Origin: Candidatus Peribacteria bacterium RIFCSPHIGHO2_01_FULL_51_35
Lineage (GTDB): Bacteria; Patescibacteriota; Gracilibacteria; Peribacterales; Peribacteraceae
Direction of reading: 5' to 3'
Length of the DNA: 64,000 nt
NCBI GenBank assembly: GCA_001787535.1
Contig: MFXP01000004.1
Span: forward strand, 112,652-176,651
The notes beneath the pieces were generated by a model. It was not told where the DNA came from. It searched no databases and saw only the letters and a list, made by a program, of their open reading frames with translations. The translations under genes and the position numbers were made by a program. Positions 7,118 through 15,382 of the stretch are shown here, in pieces (the stretch's first letter is position 1; each line of letters opens with the position of its first letter).

Positions 7118-9973
7118 ATGTCACGCTCGCAGATGTTCATAGGGATCGGCGTCCTCCTCCTTGCCCTTCTGGTTGGACTCACTGCTTCCTATCTTCGCGT
7201 GCCGCTGCTCGGGCAACTCGCCGGGGGGCACAACGGTTTTGCGGTGAAAGTGGAGTATCCGGCGGAAAACGGCCCCATCTACTTGGCAGCGGGGAATTTT
7301 GTGGGTGATAGTAAAAGAGACATTGCCGTTTCCAATGCAGGGACTTGCAATTGCATTTCTGTATTCAGGAACAACGGTAATGGGACTTTTGCGGCACGAG
7401 TAGACCATGCGATAGGAGTGAGGCCACTTTCGATTATCATCAGCGACCTGAATACCGATGGGAAAGGGGACATTGCCATTGTGCAAGCAAATGGGAAGCT
7501 TGCTGTATTAATGAACAACGGCAATGGATCCTTTGATCCCAAGGTGGAGTATGTGGGGGTTCAGGGCAGCCTCGTGGCAAGCGGGCTCCAGTCGGGTGAC
7601 CTCAATGACGATGGAAAGCCTGATCTCGCTGCTGTTTTTGCAAGCACATCGGTTGCCGTTTTCCTGAACAATGGCGACGGCACATTCGCTCCTAAAGCGG
7701 ACTACGCAACGGCAGGAGGAACCAATAGCCTTACTATGGGGGACCTGAATGCCGACGGAAAGCTTGATCTCGCGACCGCGAACAACAGTCAGAACTCCAT
7801 TTCCGTTCTCCTGAACAATAGCAACGGAACATTCGCAGCCAAAGTCGATTATCCGACCGGCATAAGTCCTGTAAGAATTGCAACGGGTGACTTCAATGGC
7901 GACGGCGACAGCGACCTGGCAACGCTCGGCAACCTCACGAATACCGTTTCCGTCCTTCTCAATAATGGCAATGGCACCTTTGGGGCAAAAGCGGACTATG
8001 CAACGGGGATAGAGGCGCGGGATATTACGGCCAGCGACATCAACGGCGACGGCATGCTCGACATTCTCACTGCAAATACCTTGGCGAACGAGGGAAACCT
8101 GACGGTTTTGTTTGGCGACGCCAGCGGTACCTTTTCTCAGAAGCAAGGGTATGGATCAGGAATCAGATCAAGGGGCGTTGCCAGCGAGGATTTGAACGGA
8201 GACGGGCTTGCAGATGTGGCACTTACGGGATATTCCATTACGAACAATGTGTATGCGAATAACAATCTTGCCATTCTTATGAACATCGGTTTCTGCGGCG
8301 ACGGATTCAGACGCAGCACCGAGCAATGCGACGACGGCAACGAGGTCGACAACGACACGTGCAGGAACAGCTGCCTTAATGCGCGGTGCGGAGATTTCCT
8401 TGTGCAGCCGAGCCTTGGCGAAGAATGCGATGATCCTCCTTCCTCTGGCACGAACGAAATACAACGCATCACCTACAACGGCACCATTCCCATCAACTGG
8501 ATCGTCAACTTCAACGGGGTACAGACTGCCCCCATCCCGCCGGATTCTTCTGCGGATGTCGTGAAGAGCAGGCTGGAAGCGCTCTCGACCATCGGTGCGG
8601 GGAATGTCACTGTTTCGAAGGCGTTCAATATTCAGAGTGAATTGCACTGGTACGACGTGGCGTTCGTCGGCGTGCGTGGGGGCATCAATCAGCCCCAGAT
8701 GGTGCAAGTCCAAGGGCCTGTTACTCCCACGACGCTGACAAATGGCGGCGGGGGCGGAGTGCCGAGCACGACCTGCAATACCAACTGCAAACTCTTCAAG
8801 TGCGGTGACGGCATCAGGACGGGAACGGAACAGTGCGACGACGGCAACCAAACGAATACCGACGCCTGCACGAACGCGTGCAGGAACGCACGCTGCGGCG
8901 ATGGCTTCCTGCAAGGAACGGAACAGTGCGATGACGGCAATACCATAAACACCGATGCCTGTACCAATCAGTGCAGATTCCCGACAAGTTCCAGCTCCAG
9001 CCTGAGTTCGGTTTCCAGCAGCAGGTCATCCAGTGTCGCAAGCAGCGCCTCATCCCTTTCCACCAGTCGGTCCTCCAGCGCCACAAGCCAATCTTCCTCT
9101 GTTGCTAGCAATGCATCTTCCTCCGTCGGTCTCACACCTCCACCTCCACCCCCCAATTCTTCCAGTGCGGCAGCGCTGCGTTCTTCCAGCTCTCGCAGCC
9201 TCTTCTTGTTCCCTCTACCCTCTTCTTCTGTTCAGTCTGCCATTCTGCTTGCACAGGCATCTTCTTCCCGCCGGAGTTCTGTGGCTGCGATTCTTCCCGC
9301 ATCCGCGAGTGCAGCATCGTTCGCGAGCAAAGCCCTCGCCACCATTCCGGCATCTTCCACTCCCTCCACACTCCTCACCGTGGCATCTTCGGATTCTCCC
9401 GAGATCATTGCGTTCGAGCCGCCCCCTCCCGTCAGCGAGCAACCAGGAGGCGCGACACCCTCACGAGGAACCTCATTTTCCGAGCCGATCATTGTTGCGG
9501 TGCCTCCGTCAGAAATCCCGTCGCAGCCTTCTGCCCAGGAAAATGCCGACCAGGTCCTTGGCCTCTTTGTAGATTTGGGTGTGGAGCGCACCGCTGCACC
9601 CCCCGTCACATCCGCACCCACACCCACGCAAGTCTGCGGTGACGGGTACAAGGAAGGCAGTGAGTCCTGCGATGATGGCAATACGGATCCCGGCGATGGC
9701 TGCGGCGAAACATGCCGCAAAGAAGGCGCGGCAGGCACTGCGGCCCCGGACAGCACGGGACAATATGCGGATGCATTACCGTTCGGCCAAACACCCTTGT
9801 ATGATCTTGCCGGCGACGTTGTCAGTGGGCGACGCGGATCGGTGCTTTCTCGTCCAACATCGTATCCTCCCCAGACTACGGATTCCGGTCCCGCAGCGGT
9901 TGCCGTGATGGCGGGGGGAGCGGCGGCGGGGTTTTCCTGGATGCGGCGACGACGTAAAAATAATGCGTCGTAG
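7118..9973 (+). CDS. Secreted FG-GAP/DUF4215 surface protein, paralogue
   Basis: 951 residues. An N-terminal hydrophobic segment (residues 4-22) is followed by seven FG-GAP units with D-x-N-x-D-G loops (about 45-390), a DUF4215 array with four CGDG-type units, one of them split by a globular insert of about 100 residues near 450-545, a Ser/Pro stalk (about 625-830), a last DUF4215 unit and the tail PPQTTDSGP, hydrophobic helix and RRRRKN. The pre-anchor module VLGLFVDxGxxRxAAP and the tail are nearly identical to those of the preceding gene, which indicates duplication of anchor parts with different heads. A -10 box TATGCT (7101-7106) lies 11 bases before the ATG. The stop codon falls inside the following palindrome. 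Confidence 0.85.
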   Translation: MSRSQMFIGIGVLLLALLVGLTASYLRVPLLGQLAGGHNGFAVKVEYPAENGPIYLAAGNFVGDSKRDIAVSNAGTCNCISVFRNNGNGTFAARVDHAIGVRPLSIIISDLNTDGKGDIAIVQANGKLAVLMNNGNGSFDPKVEYVGVQGSLVASGLQSGDLNDDGKPDLAAVFASTSVAVFLNNGDGTFAPKADYATAGGTNSLTMGDLNADGKLDLATANNSQNSISVLLNNSNGTFAAKVDYPTGISPVRIATGDFNGDGDSDLATLGNLTNTVSVLLNNGNGTFGAKADYATGIEARDITASDINGDGMLDILTANTLANEGNLTVLFGDASGTFSQKQGYGSGIRSRGVASEDLNGDGLADVALTGYSITNNVYANNNLAILMNIGFCGDGFRRSTEQCDDGNEVDNDTCRNSCLNARCGDFLVQPSLGEECDDPPSSGTNEIQRITYNGTIPINWIVNFNGVQTAPIPPDSSADVVKSRLEALSTIGAGNVTVSKAFNIQSELHWYDVAFVGVRGGINQPQMVQVQGPVTPTTLTNGGGGGVPSTTCNTNCKLFKCGDGIRTGTEQCDDGNQTNTDACTNACRNARCGDGFLQGTEQCDDGNTINTDACTNQCRFPTSSSSSLSSVSSSRSSSVASSASSLSTSRSSSATSQSSSVASNASSSVGLTPPPPPPNSSSAAALRSSSSRSLFLFPLPSSSVQSAILLAQASSSRRSSVAAILPASASAASFASKALATIPASSTPSTLLTVASSDSPEIIAFEPPPPVSEQPGGATPSRGTSFSEPIIVAVPPSEIPSQPSAQENADQVLGLFVDLGVERTAAPPVTSAPTPTQVCGDGYKEGSESCDDGNTDPGDGCGETCRKEGAAGTAAPDSTGQYADALPFGQTPLYDLAGDVVSGRRGSVLSRPTSYPPQTTDSGPAAVAVMAGGAAAGFSWMRRRRKNNAS

Positions 9974-10108
9974 AGATCGACCGATGGTCGATCTCCGTTC
10001 GAAATAAAATAAGGATGCCGGTCGATTCTCCATAACGGCATTTCGTGGTCAGATGGCGTGAAAAAAGGGATAAACAGGAGAGGTCGACGAACCGTCGATC
10101 TCTACCCA
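9970..10108. repeat. Two GTAGAGATCGACC-type palindromes
   Basis: The first copy has arms GAGATCGACC (9973-9982) and GGTCGATCTC (9986-9995) and overlaps the stop codon of the surface protein. The second, less perfect copy spans about 10079-10106 and ends CGATCTCTAC. A third copy lies at 35754-35782. Confidence 0.75.
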
Positions 10109-10146
10109 ATCGACCATTTTTCCGCTATAATAGTGAGAACACACAC

Positions 10147-10743
10147 ATGCCCCTTTCTCTTCCGGAACCCTCGGCCGAATGCCTGCCTTTCGGGCTCATC
10201 TTGCAGAGAATCGCTCTACCGTTTTTCCTGTTTGCGGCGGTGCTGGCGGGTCTTCTTCTGCTTTCTTGGTTTTTGATTCTTCCCGTCTATACCGCCGTGG
10301 ATGTGGGGGGTGCGAAACATTCCGTGGAAAGTCTGCGCGCATTCCGTGCAGATCTGCTCTCGAACATCGAGACGGCCGAAGCAGACCGGTCGCAGTACAT
10401 TCTTCCCGTGCATGATGCCGCGTATCGTGCGCTCCGTCACCGCAGAGAGGAACGTACTTCCTTCCTTTCGCTTCTGGATAATCTCTTCGATATTGCATCC
10501 TCCGTGTACGCACAGCCGGATGCCGTGCATCTGTCCCGTGTGTCCTATCACGCGGCAGATCGCACGCTGGACGTGGACGGAGACGTTCGTTTCGTGGGAC
10601 CGCGGAGCATGACGGTGCTGGCCGAGTTCGTGGAAGCGGCGAAGAAACATTTTGTTGCAGAGGCAGCGCTGCCCCGCTTTGTCCGTGAGGAACAGGAGGG
10701 GATCGGACCGCATTCTCCGTTTACCTTTTCTCTCAGTCTGTGA
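10147..10743 (+). CDS. Membrane-anchored protein, PilN-like architecture
   Basis: 198 residues from ATG 10147: a short cytoplasmic N-terminus, one membrane helix (about residues 20-43), a helical stretch, and a small C-terminal alpha/beta domain. I do not recognise the family by sequence. One helix, a coiled stretch, a small domain, and translational coupling to a similar partner resemble the PilN/PilO or GspL/GspM pair of type IV pilus and type II secretion machines, but no other pilus gene is visible, so this is only a suggestion. TATAAT at 10126-10131 precedes the start by 15 bases. A longer frame opens upstream but would cross the promoter. Confidence 0.65.
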   Translation: MPLSLPEPSAECLPFGLILQRIALPFFLFAAVLAGLLLLSWFLILPVYTAVDVGGAKHSVESLRAFRADLLSNIETAEADRSQYILPVHDAAYRALRHRREERTSFLSLLDNLFDIASSVYAQPDAVHLSRVSYHAADRTLDVDGDVRFVGPRSMTVLAEFVEAAKKHFVAEAALPRFVREEQEGIGPHSPFTFSLSL

Positions 10744-11636
10744 TTCCCGCTCTGCTTGCATCGGCTTCCCGTGCACTCCCCAAGCACACGTGGACGGTGC
10801 TGCTCTGCGTGAGCGGCGTTTGTTTGCTCCTGCTCTCCATTGCACTGATGCTGGCGCATGCTGCTGCATTTCACGACATGCAGGAAGCGTTGCCGCTGGC
10901 CGCGCGCATTCCTTCGCTGGAAACACGGCTGGCCGTCCTTAGCGAGCAGGTGGAACTCTCGGAATTGCATGCGGCCATGAGCACCCGCTCGGCGGAGGAA
11001 AAAGTGCACCTCTATGTCTTGCCCGATAACGTGGATCTGACACGCGTGCTTGGATTTTTGGAAGTTCTTCGTGATCACGTGAAAGTCAAAAAGATGCTCA
11101 CAACCATGTCCGGCATCGATGTCGGTGAGGAAGTCCCTGTTGTCGTGGACGGCAACACAACCCTTCGCGCGGTTCCCTTCACTTTTTCCGCAACCGTGAA
11201 TGATGAAGGCTTGCATGATCTTTTGGAGACGTTCGCACTCACGGGGATCTCCACGATCAGCGATGCATTGACGGAAGAACAATACACGGAATTATTCCGT
11301 GCCACGGAAGCGGAGAATCCCGCGGGAATCTTGGCACTGGAACGGTTCCTTTCCACCGATTTTCTCATATACACCAAGGATCAACGTGCGACGGAAGAAA
11401 CACTTCTCAAATCATTTTCTTCGCAAGAGTTCCGAGAAACCTTGGAAACAATAAAACAATCGTCGTTGCTTTCCAAAGGTGTTCAGATGATGGAGAGTGA
11501 GTTTGGCACGGCGCTCGGAAAGAATCGTCTCTGGCCTCTTCCACTCCTTACGGTTGAAGACAGTGCATGGAGCGAGAGCGGGGACGGGTGGCATCACGTC
11601 ACGCTGACGGTGTTTGCATACGCATACGCTCGCTGA
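10740..11636 (+). CDS. Membrane-anchored protein, PilO-like architecture
   Basis: 298 residues, starting with GTG that overlaps the previous stop (GTGA), so the two are translationally coupled. One membrane helix (about residues 19-42) is followed by a probable coiled coil (about 48-85) and a larger domain. The family is not recognised. It probably forms a heterodimer with the preceding protein through the helices. A role in envelope assembly is an inference from architecture only. Confidence 0.65.
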   Translation: MIPALLASASRALPKHTWTVLLCVSGVCLLLLSIALMLAHAAAFHDMQEALPLAARIPSLETRLAVLSEQVELSELHAAMSTRSAEEKVHLYVLPDNVDLTRVLGFLEVLRDHVKVKKMLTTMSGIDVGEEVPVVVDGNTTLRAVPFTFSATVNDEGLHDLLETFALTGISTISDALTEEQYTELFRATEAENPAGILALERFLSTDFLIYTKDQRATEETLLKSFSSQEFRETLETIKQSSLLSKGVQMMESEFGTALGKNRLWPLPLLTVEDSAWSESGDGWHHVTLTVFAYAYAR

Positions 11637-11662
11637 TACGAACAGGTTGCGAGGACTTCTCC

Positions 11663-11691
11663 TTGCTCTTTTGCCATGATTTGCCTATATT
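11663..11691 (+). promoter_or_regulatory. Candidate promoter of infC
   Basis: TTGCTC (11663-11668), 17 bases, TATATT (11686-11691). The leader to ATG 11760 would be about 62 bases, unusually long for this window, and could carry autoregulatory structure as in other infC operons. Confidence 0.5.
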
Positions 11692-11759
11692 TTGGCTTAC
11701 CCTATTACTTTCCACCTTTCTTTTTGCGTCAAAGACATCGATACGAACCTGCGAGGAAA

Positions 11760-12266
11760 ATGGAACGCCGTCCGCGCATGAACGAACAGATCACCGCCCC
11801 CACCGTCATGTTGGTGCAAGAAGATGGCGCCGCAGAAGTGTTGCCGATTGCGGAGGCCTTGGAGCGTGCGCGCGCCGAAGAGATGGATCTTATCGAAGTC
11901 TCGCCCAAGGCCGTTCCGCCGGTCGTCAAAATCGGCGAGTTTGGTCATTACCTCTACCAGCTCCAGAAGAAAGAGAAGAAACAGAAATCACACAGCAAGC
12001 AGGTGGAAGTAAAAATGCTTCGGTTCGGATTCCGCACCGAGAAGCATGATTTGGAGCGACTCAGCGACCGTGCGCGGGAATTTTTCACAGAACGTCACTT
12101 GGTGAAATTCGCTGTTCGTCTCCGTGGACGCGAAATGGCCAACAAAGACTTTGCACTGCAGAAACTGAAAGGGATCGTGGCGGGGTTGGCCGATGTCGCC
12201 GAAATTGAGCAGGAAATGAAACGCCAAGGGGACTCGTTTATTGTGATTTTGAAGCCAAAAAGATAA
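11760..12266 (+). CDS. infC: Translation initiation factor IF-3
   Basis: 168 residues with both IF-3 domains: the N-terminal domain opens with RPRMNEQI and carries the conserved DLIEVSPKAVPPVVKI block, a Lys-rich linker follows, and the C-terminal domain contains the RLRGREMANKDFA block. IF-3 binds the 30S subunit and controls start-codon choice. I chose ATG 11760 because the conserved domain starts there and GAGG lies just before it; a longer frame upstream has no family match. It heads the classical infC-rpmI-rplT order. If most mRNAs here are leaderless, IF-3 selectivity is of special interest. Confidence 0.95.
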   Translation: MERRPRMNEQITAPTVMLVQEDGAAEVLPIAEALERARAEEMDLIEVSPKAVPPVVKIGEFGHYLYQLQKKEKKQKSHSKQVEVKMLRFGFRTEKHDLERLSDRAREFFTERHLVKFAVRLRGREMANKDFALQKLKGIVAGLADVAEIEQEMKRQGDSFIVILKPKR

Positions 12267-12305
12267 TCATTTAGGCATTGTTTGCTCGTTATGCTCGTTG
12301 GCTCG

Positions 12306-12325
12306 CCTGCCTGCCGGCAGGCAGG
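12306..12325. repeat. CCTGCCTGCC palindrome between infC and rpmI
   Basis: A perfect 20-base palindrome: CCTGCCTGCC and GGCAGGCAGG. Related copies lie at 26774-26793 and 35557-35568. It interrupts the usual infC-rpmI spacing, and rpmI has its own promoter behind it. Confidence 0.8.
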
Positions 12326-12392
12326 TTTGCTGGATTAACCAGCAATCTGGAAATTTTGAGCAAACCAGCAAACTTTTCGTAGAAGAATGCCT

Positions 12393-12421
12393 TTGCAAAG
12401 CCTTTTTAGACTCTCTATAAT
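12393..12421 (+). promoter_or_regulatory. Strong promoter of rpmI-rplT
   Basis: TTGCAA (12393-12398), 17 bases, consensus TATAAT (12416-12421), then only 8 bases to the rpmI ATG. Transcription should start at about the first codon, which gives a leaderless mRNA. This is the best promoter in the window. Confidence 0.8.
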
Positions 12422-12429
12422 GCGCGCCC

Positions 12430-12621
12430 ATGAAGCAGAAATCCCACAGCGGCGCCAAGAAGCGATTCCGCAAGACCGGAAGCGGCAAGATCGCCTTTAA
12501 GCGACGCGGCAGAAACCATCTTCTCCAACAGAAGAGCAAACGCCAAAAGAGCTTGAGTCGCACCGTCGTTCTCCAATCTCGGGATCTCGATCGCATCGAA
12601 GCACTCCTTCCTCATCTTTAA
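12430..12621 (+). CDS. rpmI: Ribosomal protein bL35
   Basis: 63 residues, typical for L35, starting MKQKSHSGAKKRFRKTGSGK with the Lys/Arg-rich body and the final LPHL. It is a structural protein of the 50S subunit. The start sits 8 bases after TATAAT. rplT follows after 10 bases. No Shine-Dalgarno sequence precedes either gene. Confidence 0.96.
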   Translation: MKQKSHSGAKKRFRKTGSGKIAFKRRGRNHLLQQKSKRQKSLSRTVVLQSRDLDRIEALLPHL

Positions 12622-12631
12622 ACCCTAAATC

Positions 12632-12973
12632 ATGCGCGTCAAACGAGGAATCGTCAGACATCGGCGTCACAAGAAGATTCGCGCACTTGCGAAAGGGTAC
12701 CGCGACATGCGTCGTGCGACGTTCGTGAAAGCGAATGAAGCAGTCATCAAAGCAGGACAGAACTCCTACCGCGATCGTCGCTTAAAGAAGCGCGATTTCC
12801 GCTCCCTCTGGATCATCCGTCTCAATGCAGCTCTCCGTGCAGAAGGTCTCACATACTCCCGATTCATCGGAGCACTTCGCAAAAAGAAGATTGAACTCAA
12901 CCGCAAATCTCTCTCGGAATTGGCCATTCACGAGCCGGGAATCCTGAGGAAGATTGTGAAGGAGGCGATGTAG
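12632..12973 (+). CDS. rplT: Ribosomal protein bL20
   Basis: 113 residues, normal length for L20. The basic N-terminal helix (MRVKRGIVRHRRHKKIRALA), the GYRDMRRATF segment and the globular C-terminal domain are all conserved. L20 is an early 50S assembly protein and, in several bacteria, represses its own operon. It is co-transcribed with rpmI. The CCCTAAATC before the ATG shows no ribosome binding site. Confidence 0.96.
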   Translation: MRVKRGIVRHRRHKKIRALAKGYRDMRRATFVKANEAVIKAGQNSYRDRRLKKRDFRSLWIIRLNAALRAEGLTYSRFIGALRKKKIELNRKSLSELAIHEPGILRKIVKEAM

Positions 12974-12985
12974 GCGAGAAAATTT

Positions 12986-13043
12986 AAGAAACAAGACACA
13001 AGAAGCAACGCTTGGTTTTTGTATCTTGCATCTTGTTTCTTGT
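12986..13043. repeat. AAGAAACAAG/CTTGTTTCTT inverted repeat
   Basis: AAGAAACAAGACACAAGA on the left faces TCTTGCATCTTGTTTCTT on the right, separated by about 15 bases with a T-run. A second copy lies at 54062-54120. It could terminate the L20 transcript. Confidence 0.7.
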
Positions 13044-13091
13044 CAGAGTTCCACCTCAATCGAGTTCCTCTTTTTGATGGCAGCAAAATTT
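13043..13091 (-). pseudogene. 3-prime relic of a paralogue of the 14524-15276 gene
   Basis: Reading from stop TGA (13045-13043) the last codons give NFAAIKKRNSIEVEL. The intact membrane protein at 14524-15276 ends LFAAIKKRNPIEVEL. Fourteen aligned residues differ at one position while DNA identity is only about 70 %, mostly silent changes, so this is the tail of a diverged paralogue and not a recent copy. Upstream the frame is lost in AT-rich DNA. Confidence 0.75.
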
Positions 13092-13161
13092 TACATAGTC
13101 TGATAACGCTATTACGTAGAAATTATTTAACATAAAAAATATTTTTAGCAACATTCGATCA

Positions 13162-13189
13162 TTGCGCTCACCCGACAGGCATTTATCCT
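13162..13189 (+). promoter_or_regulatory. Promoter of the GT-HAD fusion gene
   Basis: TTGCGC (13162-13167), 16 bases, TATCCT (13184-13189), then 7 bases (CAAAGGG) to ATG 13197. The GGG next to the start is too close to be a ribosome binding site. Confidence 0.55.
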
Positions 13190-13196
13190 CAAAGGG

Positions 13197-14489
13197 ATGG
13201 ACAAAGTAACATGCGTGCTGCCGGCATTGAACGAGAAAAAAACCATTGGAACTCTTATCCGCATTCTTAAGAATGTGAAGGAAATTGGCGAGATTGTAGT
13301 GGTTGACGACGGATCAACCGACGGAACCGGAATCATTGCAAAGCGCTGCGGAGCACGGGTCATTCGGCACCTGAGAAATCAAGGCAAGGGCGCGGCTGTC
13401 AAAACGGGTGCGAGCCACGCAACCCATGATCTTCTTCTGTTTTTAGACGCTGATTTGCAGAACCTAACGTCTGCAAAAGTCCGCAAGGTTATTCGCCCCT
13501 TGCTCAAGAATACCGCCGATTTCGTGAAGGCGTCTTTCACGAACTCTTCCGGGCGCGTGACGAAGCTTGTCGCAAAGCCGCTCCTCAGCATTGTGCATCC
13601 CTTTGTGAAGTTGGAGCAGCCGCTCAGCGGGCAGTTTGCGTTCAATCGCAAGAAAATTGACATGGACGCCATTGAAGACGGCTGGGGAGTGGACATTCAG
13701 CTCGTCTTTCAAGCCATGAGGAAAAAATTGAGGATACAGGAAGTCTTCATCGGCGCATTGAAACACAAGCACCAGAGCACCGAAGCACTCTCCGCAATGT
13801 CGGAGCAAGTGATGCGCACGATTCTTTCCGAACTAAATCTTATCTGCAACAAAAAGAAGGTCATATTCTTCGATCTTGATGAAACCCTCATTCAGGAAAG
13901 CAGCATTGCCGTGCTTGCAAAAGAATGGGGATTTTCCGAGGAGCTGAAAAAGTTGCAGAGGCGCGTACGCGCCGGCGAAGTGCCGGATAAAGTGATTACC
14001 AAGGCGCTTGCAAAACATTTTAAAGGCCGGACACGAGAGGAAGTAAGCGCGCTTTGCGAAAGACTTCTGCATATAAACCCATTCGCCGCCAAAGTCATAG
14101 ATAGCTTGCGGCGCCAGCGATACCGCGTGCGCATTGTCTCCTCGGCGTTTTCACCCGTTGTACGGCATTTTGCCGCCGCGCTGAATGTCTATGATTTTTT
14201 TGCTCCCCGTTTGGCACGGGACAGTACGGGAAGATTCACAGGCACTCTCAAAAGGTCCCGTTTTGAAGATCAAACATGCGCATGCTGCGGCCGTTACGTG
14301 TGCAAGGCAAAAGCTGTCCGTTATATGCTACGCAGATTCAAAATCGCGAAAGATGAGGCCATTGCCGTTGGTGACGGCAAAAGCGATGCGTGCATGTTTA
14401 AGACATGCGGCACGTCGCTTGGTTTTCGCGCCAATGCAACCGACAAGAGAATAGACCAGTTGAGTGAAGTGTTGATGTACGCTGACTGA
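13197..14489 (+). CDS. GpgS-like glycosyltransferase fused to HAD phosphatase
   Basis: 430 residues in two domains. Residues 1-215 are a GT-A glycosyltransferase with PALNE, DDGSTDGT and the metal-binding DAD (84-86); the segment GRVTKLVAKPLLS...QPLSGQFAFNR matches glucosyl-3-phosphoglycerate synthase (GpgS, GT81), whose block reads GRVTELVARPLL...QPLxGEYA. Residues 220-430 are a SerB-type HAD phosphatase: DLDET (226-230), the SS motif (315-316), and GDGKSD (392-397), plus a four-Cys cluster CACCGRYVC. Together they could make glucosylglycerate, a compatible solute, in one polypeptide: transfer to 3-phosphoglycerate, then dephosphorylation. Substrates are inferred. It is flanked on both sides by copies of the same membrane-gene end, which suggests insertion. 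Confidence 0.82.
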   Translation: MDKVTCVLPALNEKKTIGTLIRILKNVKEIGEIVVVDDGSTDGTGIIAKRCGARVIRHLRNQGKGAAVKTGASHATHDLLLFLDADLQNLTSAKVRKVIRPLLKNTADFVKASFTNSSGRVTKLVAKPLLSIVHPFVKLEQPLSGQFAFNRKKIDMDAIEDGWGVDIQLVFQAMRKKLRIQEVFIGALKHKHQSTEALSAMSEQVMRTILSELNLICNKKKVIFFDLDETLIQESSIAVLAKEWGFSEELKKLQRRVRAGEVPDKVITKALAKHFKGRTREEVSALCERLLHINPFAAKVIDSLRRQRYRVRIVSSAFSPVVRHFAAALNVYDFFAPRLARDSTGRFTGTLKRSRFEDQTCACCGRYVCKAKAVRYMLRRFKIAKDEAIAVGDGKSDACMFKTCGTSLGFRANATDKRIDQLSEVLMYAD

Positions 14490-14523
14490 GTCTCCTGTAC
14501 ATCAAATTTCTTTAAGTCCGCGA

Positions 14524-15276
14524 TCACAGTTCCACTTCTATGGGATTTCGTTTCTTGATTGCTGCGAACAGTTCCACGCTCGCAATCAAGGAAAGAATAA
14601 CCGCCAAGCCGAAAAAGCTGCTTTCTATAATGTCTGCGAGTGGAATCAGCCAATCGGTTAGTGTGAAAAAAGGGGAGAACTCCAGTGCGGCTGTAACCAT
14701 GATCGCGGGGAGGAAGAGAAGCACATTCATTCCCAGGAGGATCCAAAAGATTTGTCCTGTTCGTCCTTTCACCATTGTCGTGCTACGGTGCAGTGCTGCG
14801 CGGTAGGAAATATCTTCCGCAACGACTACCACTGCATAAAAAGTGGTGCGAATGCTGTAGATGATGCCCGGAACCACCAAGAGAATCGCCCAGAACAGCG
14901 TGAAGCAGGAGCGAAGAATGCTCGTGAAGAACAGCGGCAAGATGTAGGGAGCAGCTTCTTTTCTCAGCGTCGCAAACGAGGTGCGCGCCCGCCCCGCCCT
15001 GCTTTGGATGATGCGCCTGCAGACGACCAGTACGCAGGCCACTCCCCAGATGATGATGAGCGTGAGCAGCAGAAATCCCGGCAGCACCAAGAGAATCGTC
15101 AGTTTTTTATCCGGGAGTGCCTGCAGAAAGGGATAACGTGTTCCTTCCATCAAGCGCGAGAGCATGTTCAAGAGGGTCTGCGGCATAATCAAAAACCACA
15201 CGAGCACCCAGTTCAGCACCGGTTGTTTGCGGTAGAACGTCCAGGAGGCACCTATCAGGGAGAGAATTGAAGGCAT
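14524..15276 (-). CDS. Multi-pass membrane protein, unknown function
   Basis: About 250 residues with roughly six hydrophobic helices and short loops. It resembles the broad class of DUF975/UPF0259-like inner-membrane proteins, but I cannot name the family. The central VPGIIYSIRTTFYAVVVVAE segment and the loop SYRAALHRS are typical of that class. I chose Met at 15276; the frame extends further upstream but that part is hydrophilic and crosses a repeat. A 3-prime relic of a paralogue lies 1.4 kb away, beyond the fusion gene. Confidence 0.7.
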   Translation of the reverse strand: MPSILSLIGASWTFYRKQPVLNWVLVWFLIMPQTLLNMLSRLMEGTRYPFLQALPDKKLTILLVLPGFLLLTLIIIWGVACVLVVCRRIIQSRAGRARTSFATLRKEAAPYILPLFFTSILRSCFTLFWAILLVVPGIIYSIRTTFYAVVVVAEDISYRAALHRSTTMVKGRTGQIFWILLGMNVLLFLPAIMVTAALEFSPFFTLTDWLIPLADIIESSFFGLAVILSLIASVELFAAIKKRNPIEVEL

Positions 15277-15306
15277 AAAGGAACGTATGCTATATCGAGT
15301 ATGGTG

Positions 15307-15373
15307 AAGTGCCAAGTGCCAAGGGCGAAGTGCCAAACACTACTTGGCACTTGGCACATTGCCCTTGGCACTT
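15307..15373. repeat. AAGTGCCAAG inverted repeat
   Basis: Copies of AAGTGCCAAGTGCCAAGGGC (from 15308) face ACTTGGCACTTGGCAC and GCCCTTGGCACTT further right, so the RNA folds into a long hairpin between the two leftward genes. Related words AAGTGCGAAGTGCCAAG occur inside wecB at 30526-30542. Confidence 0.7.
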
Positions 15374-15382
15374 ACTGCAAAA

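Noticed and set aside
10045-10146. A longer start for the PilN-like protein through the palindrome.
   Set aside because: It would translate a palindromic repeat and cross the TATAAT box; ATG 10147 fits both promoter and membrane topology.
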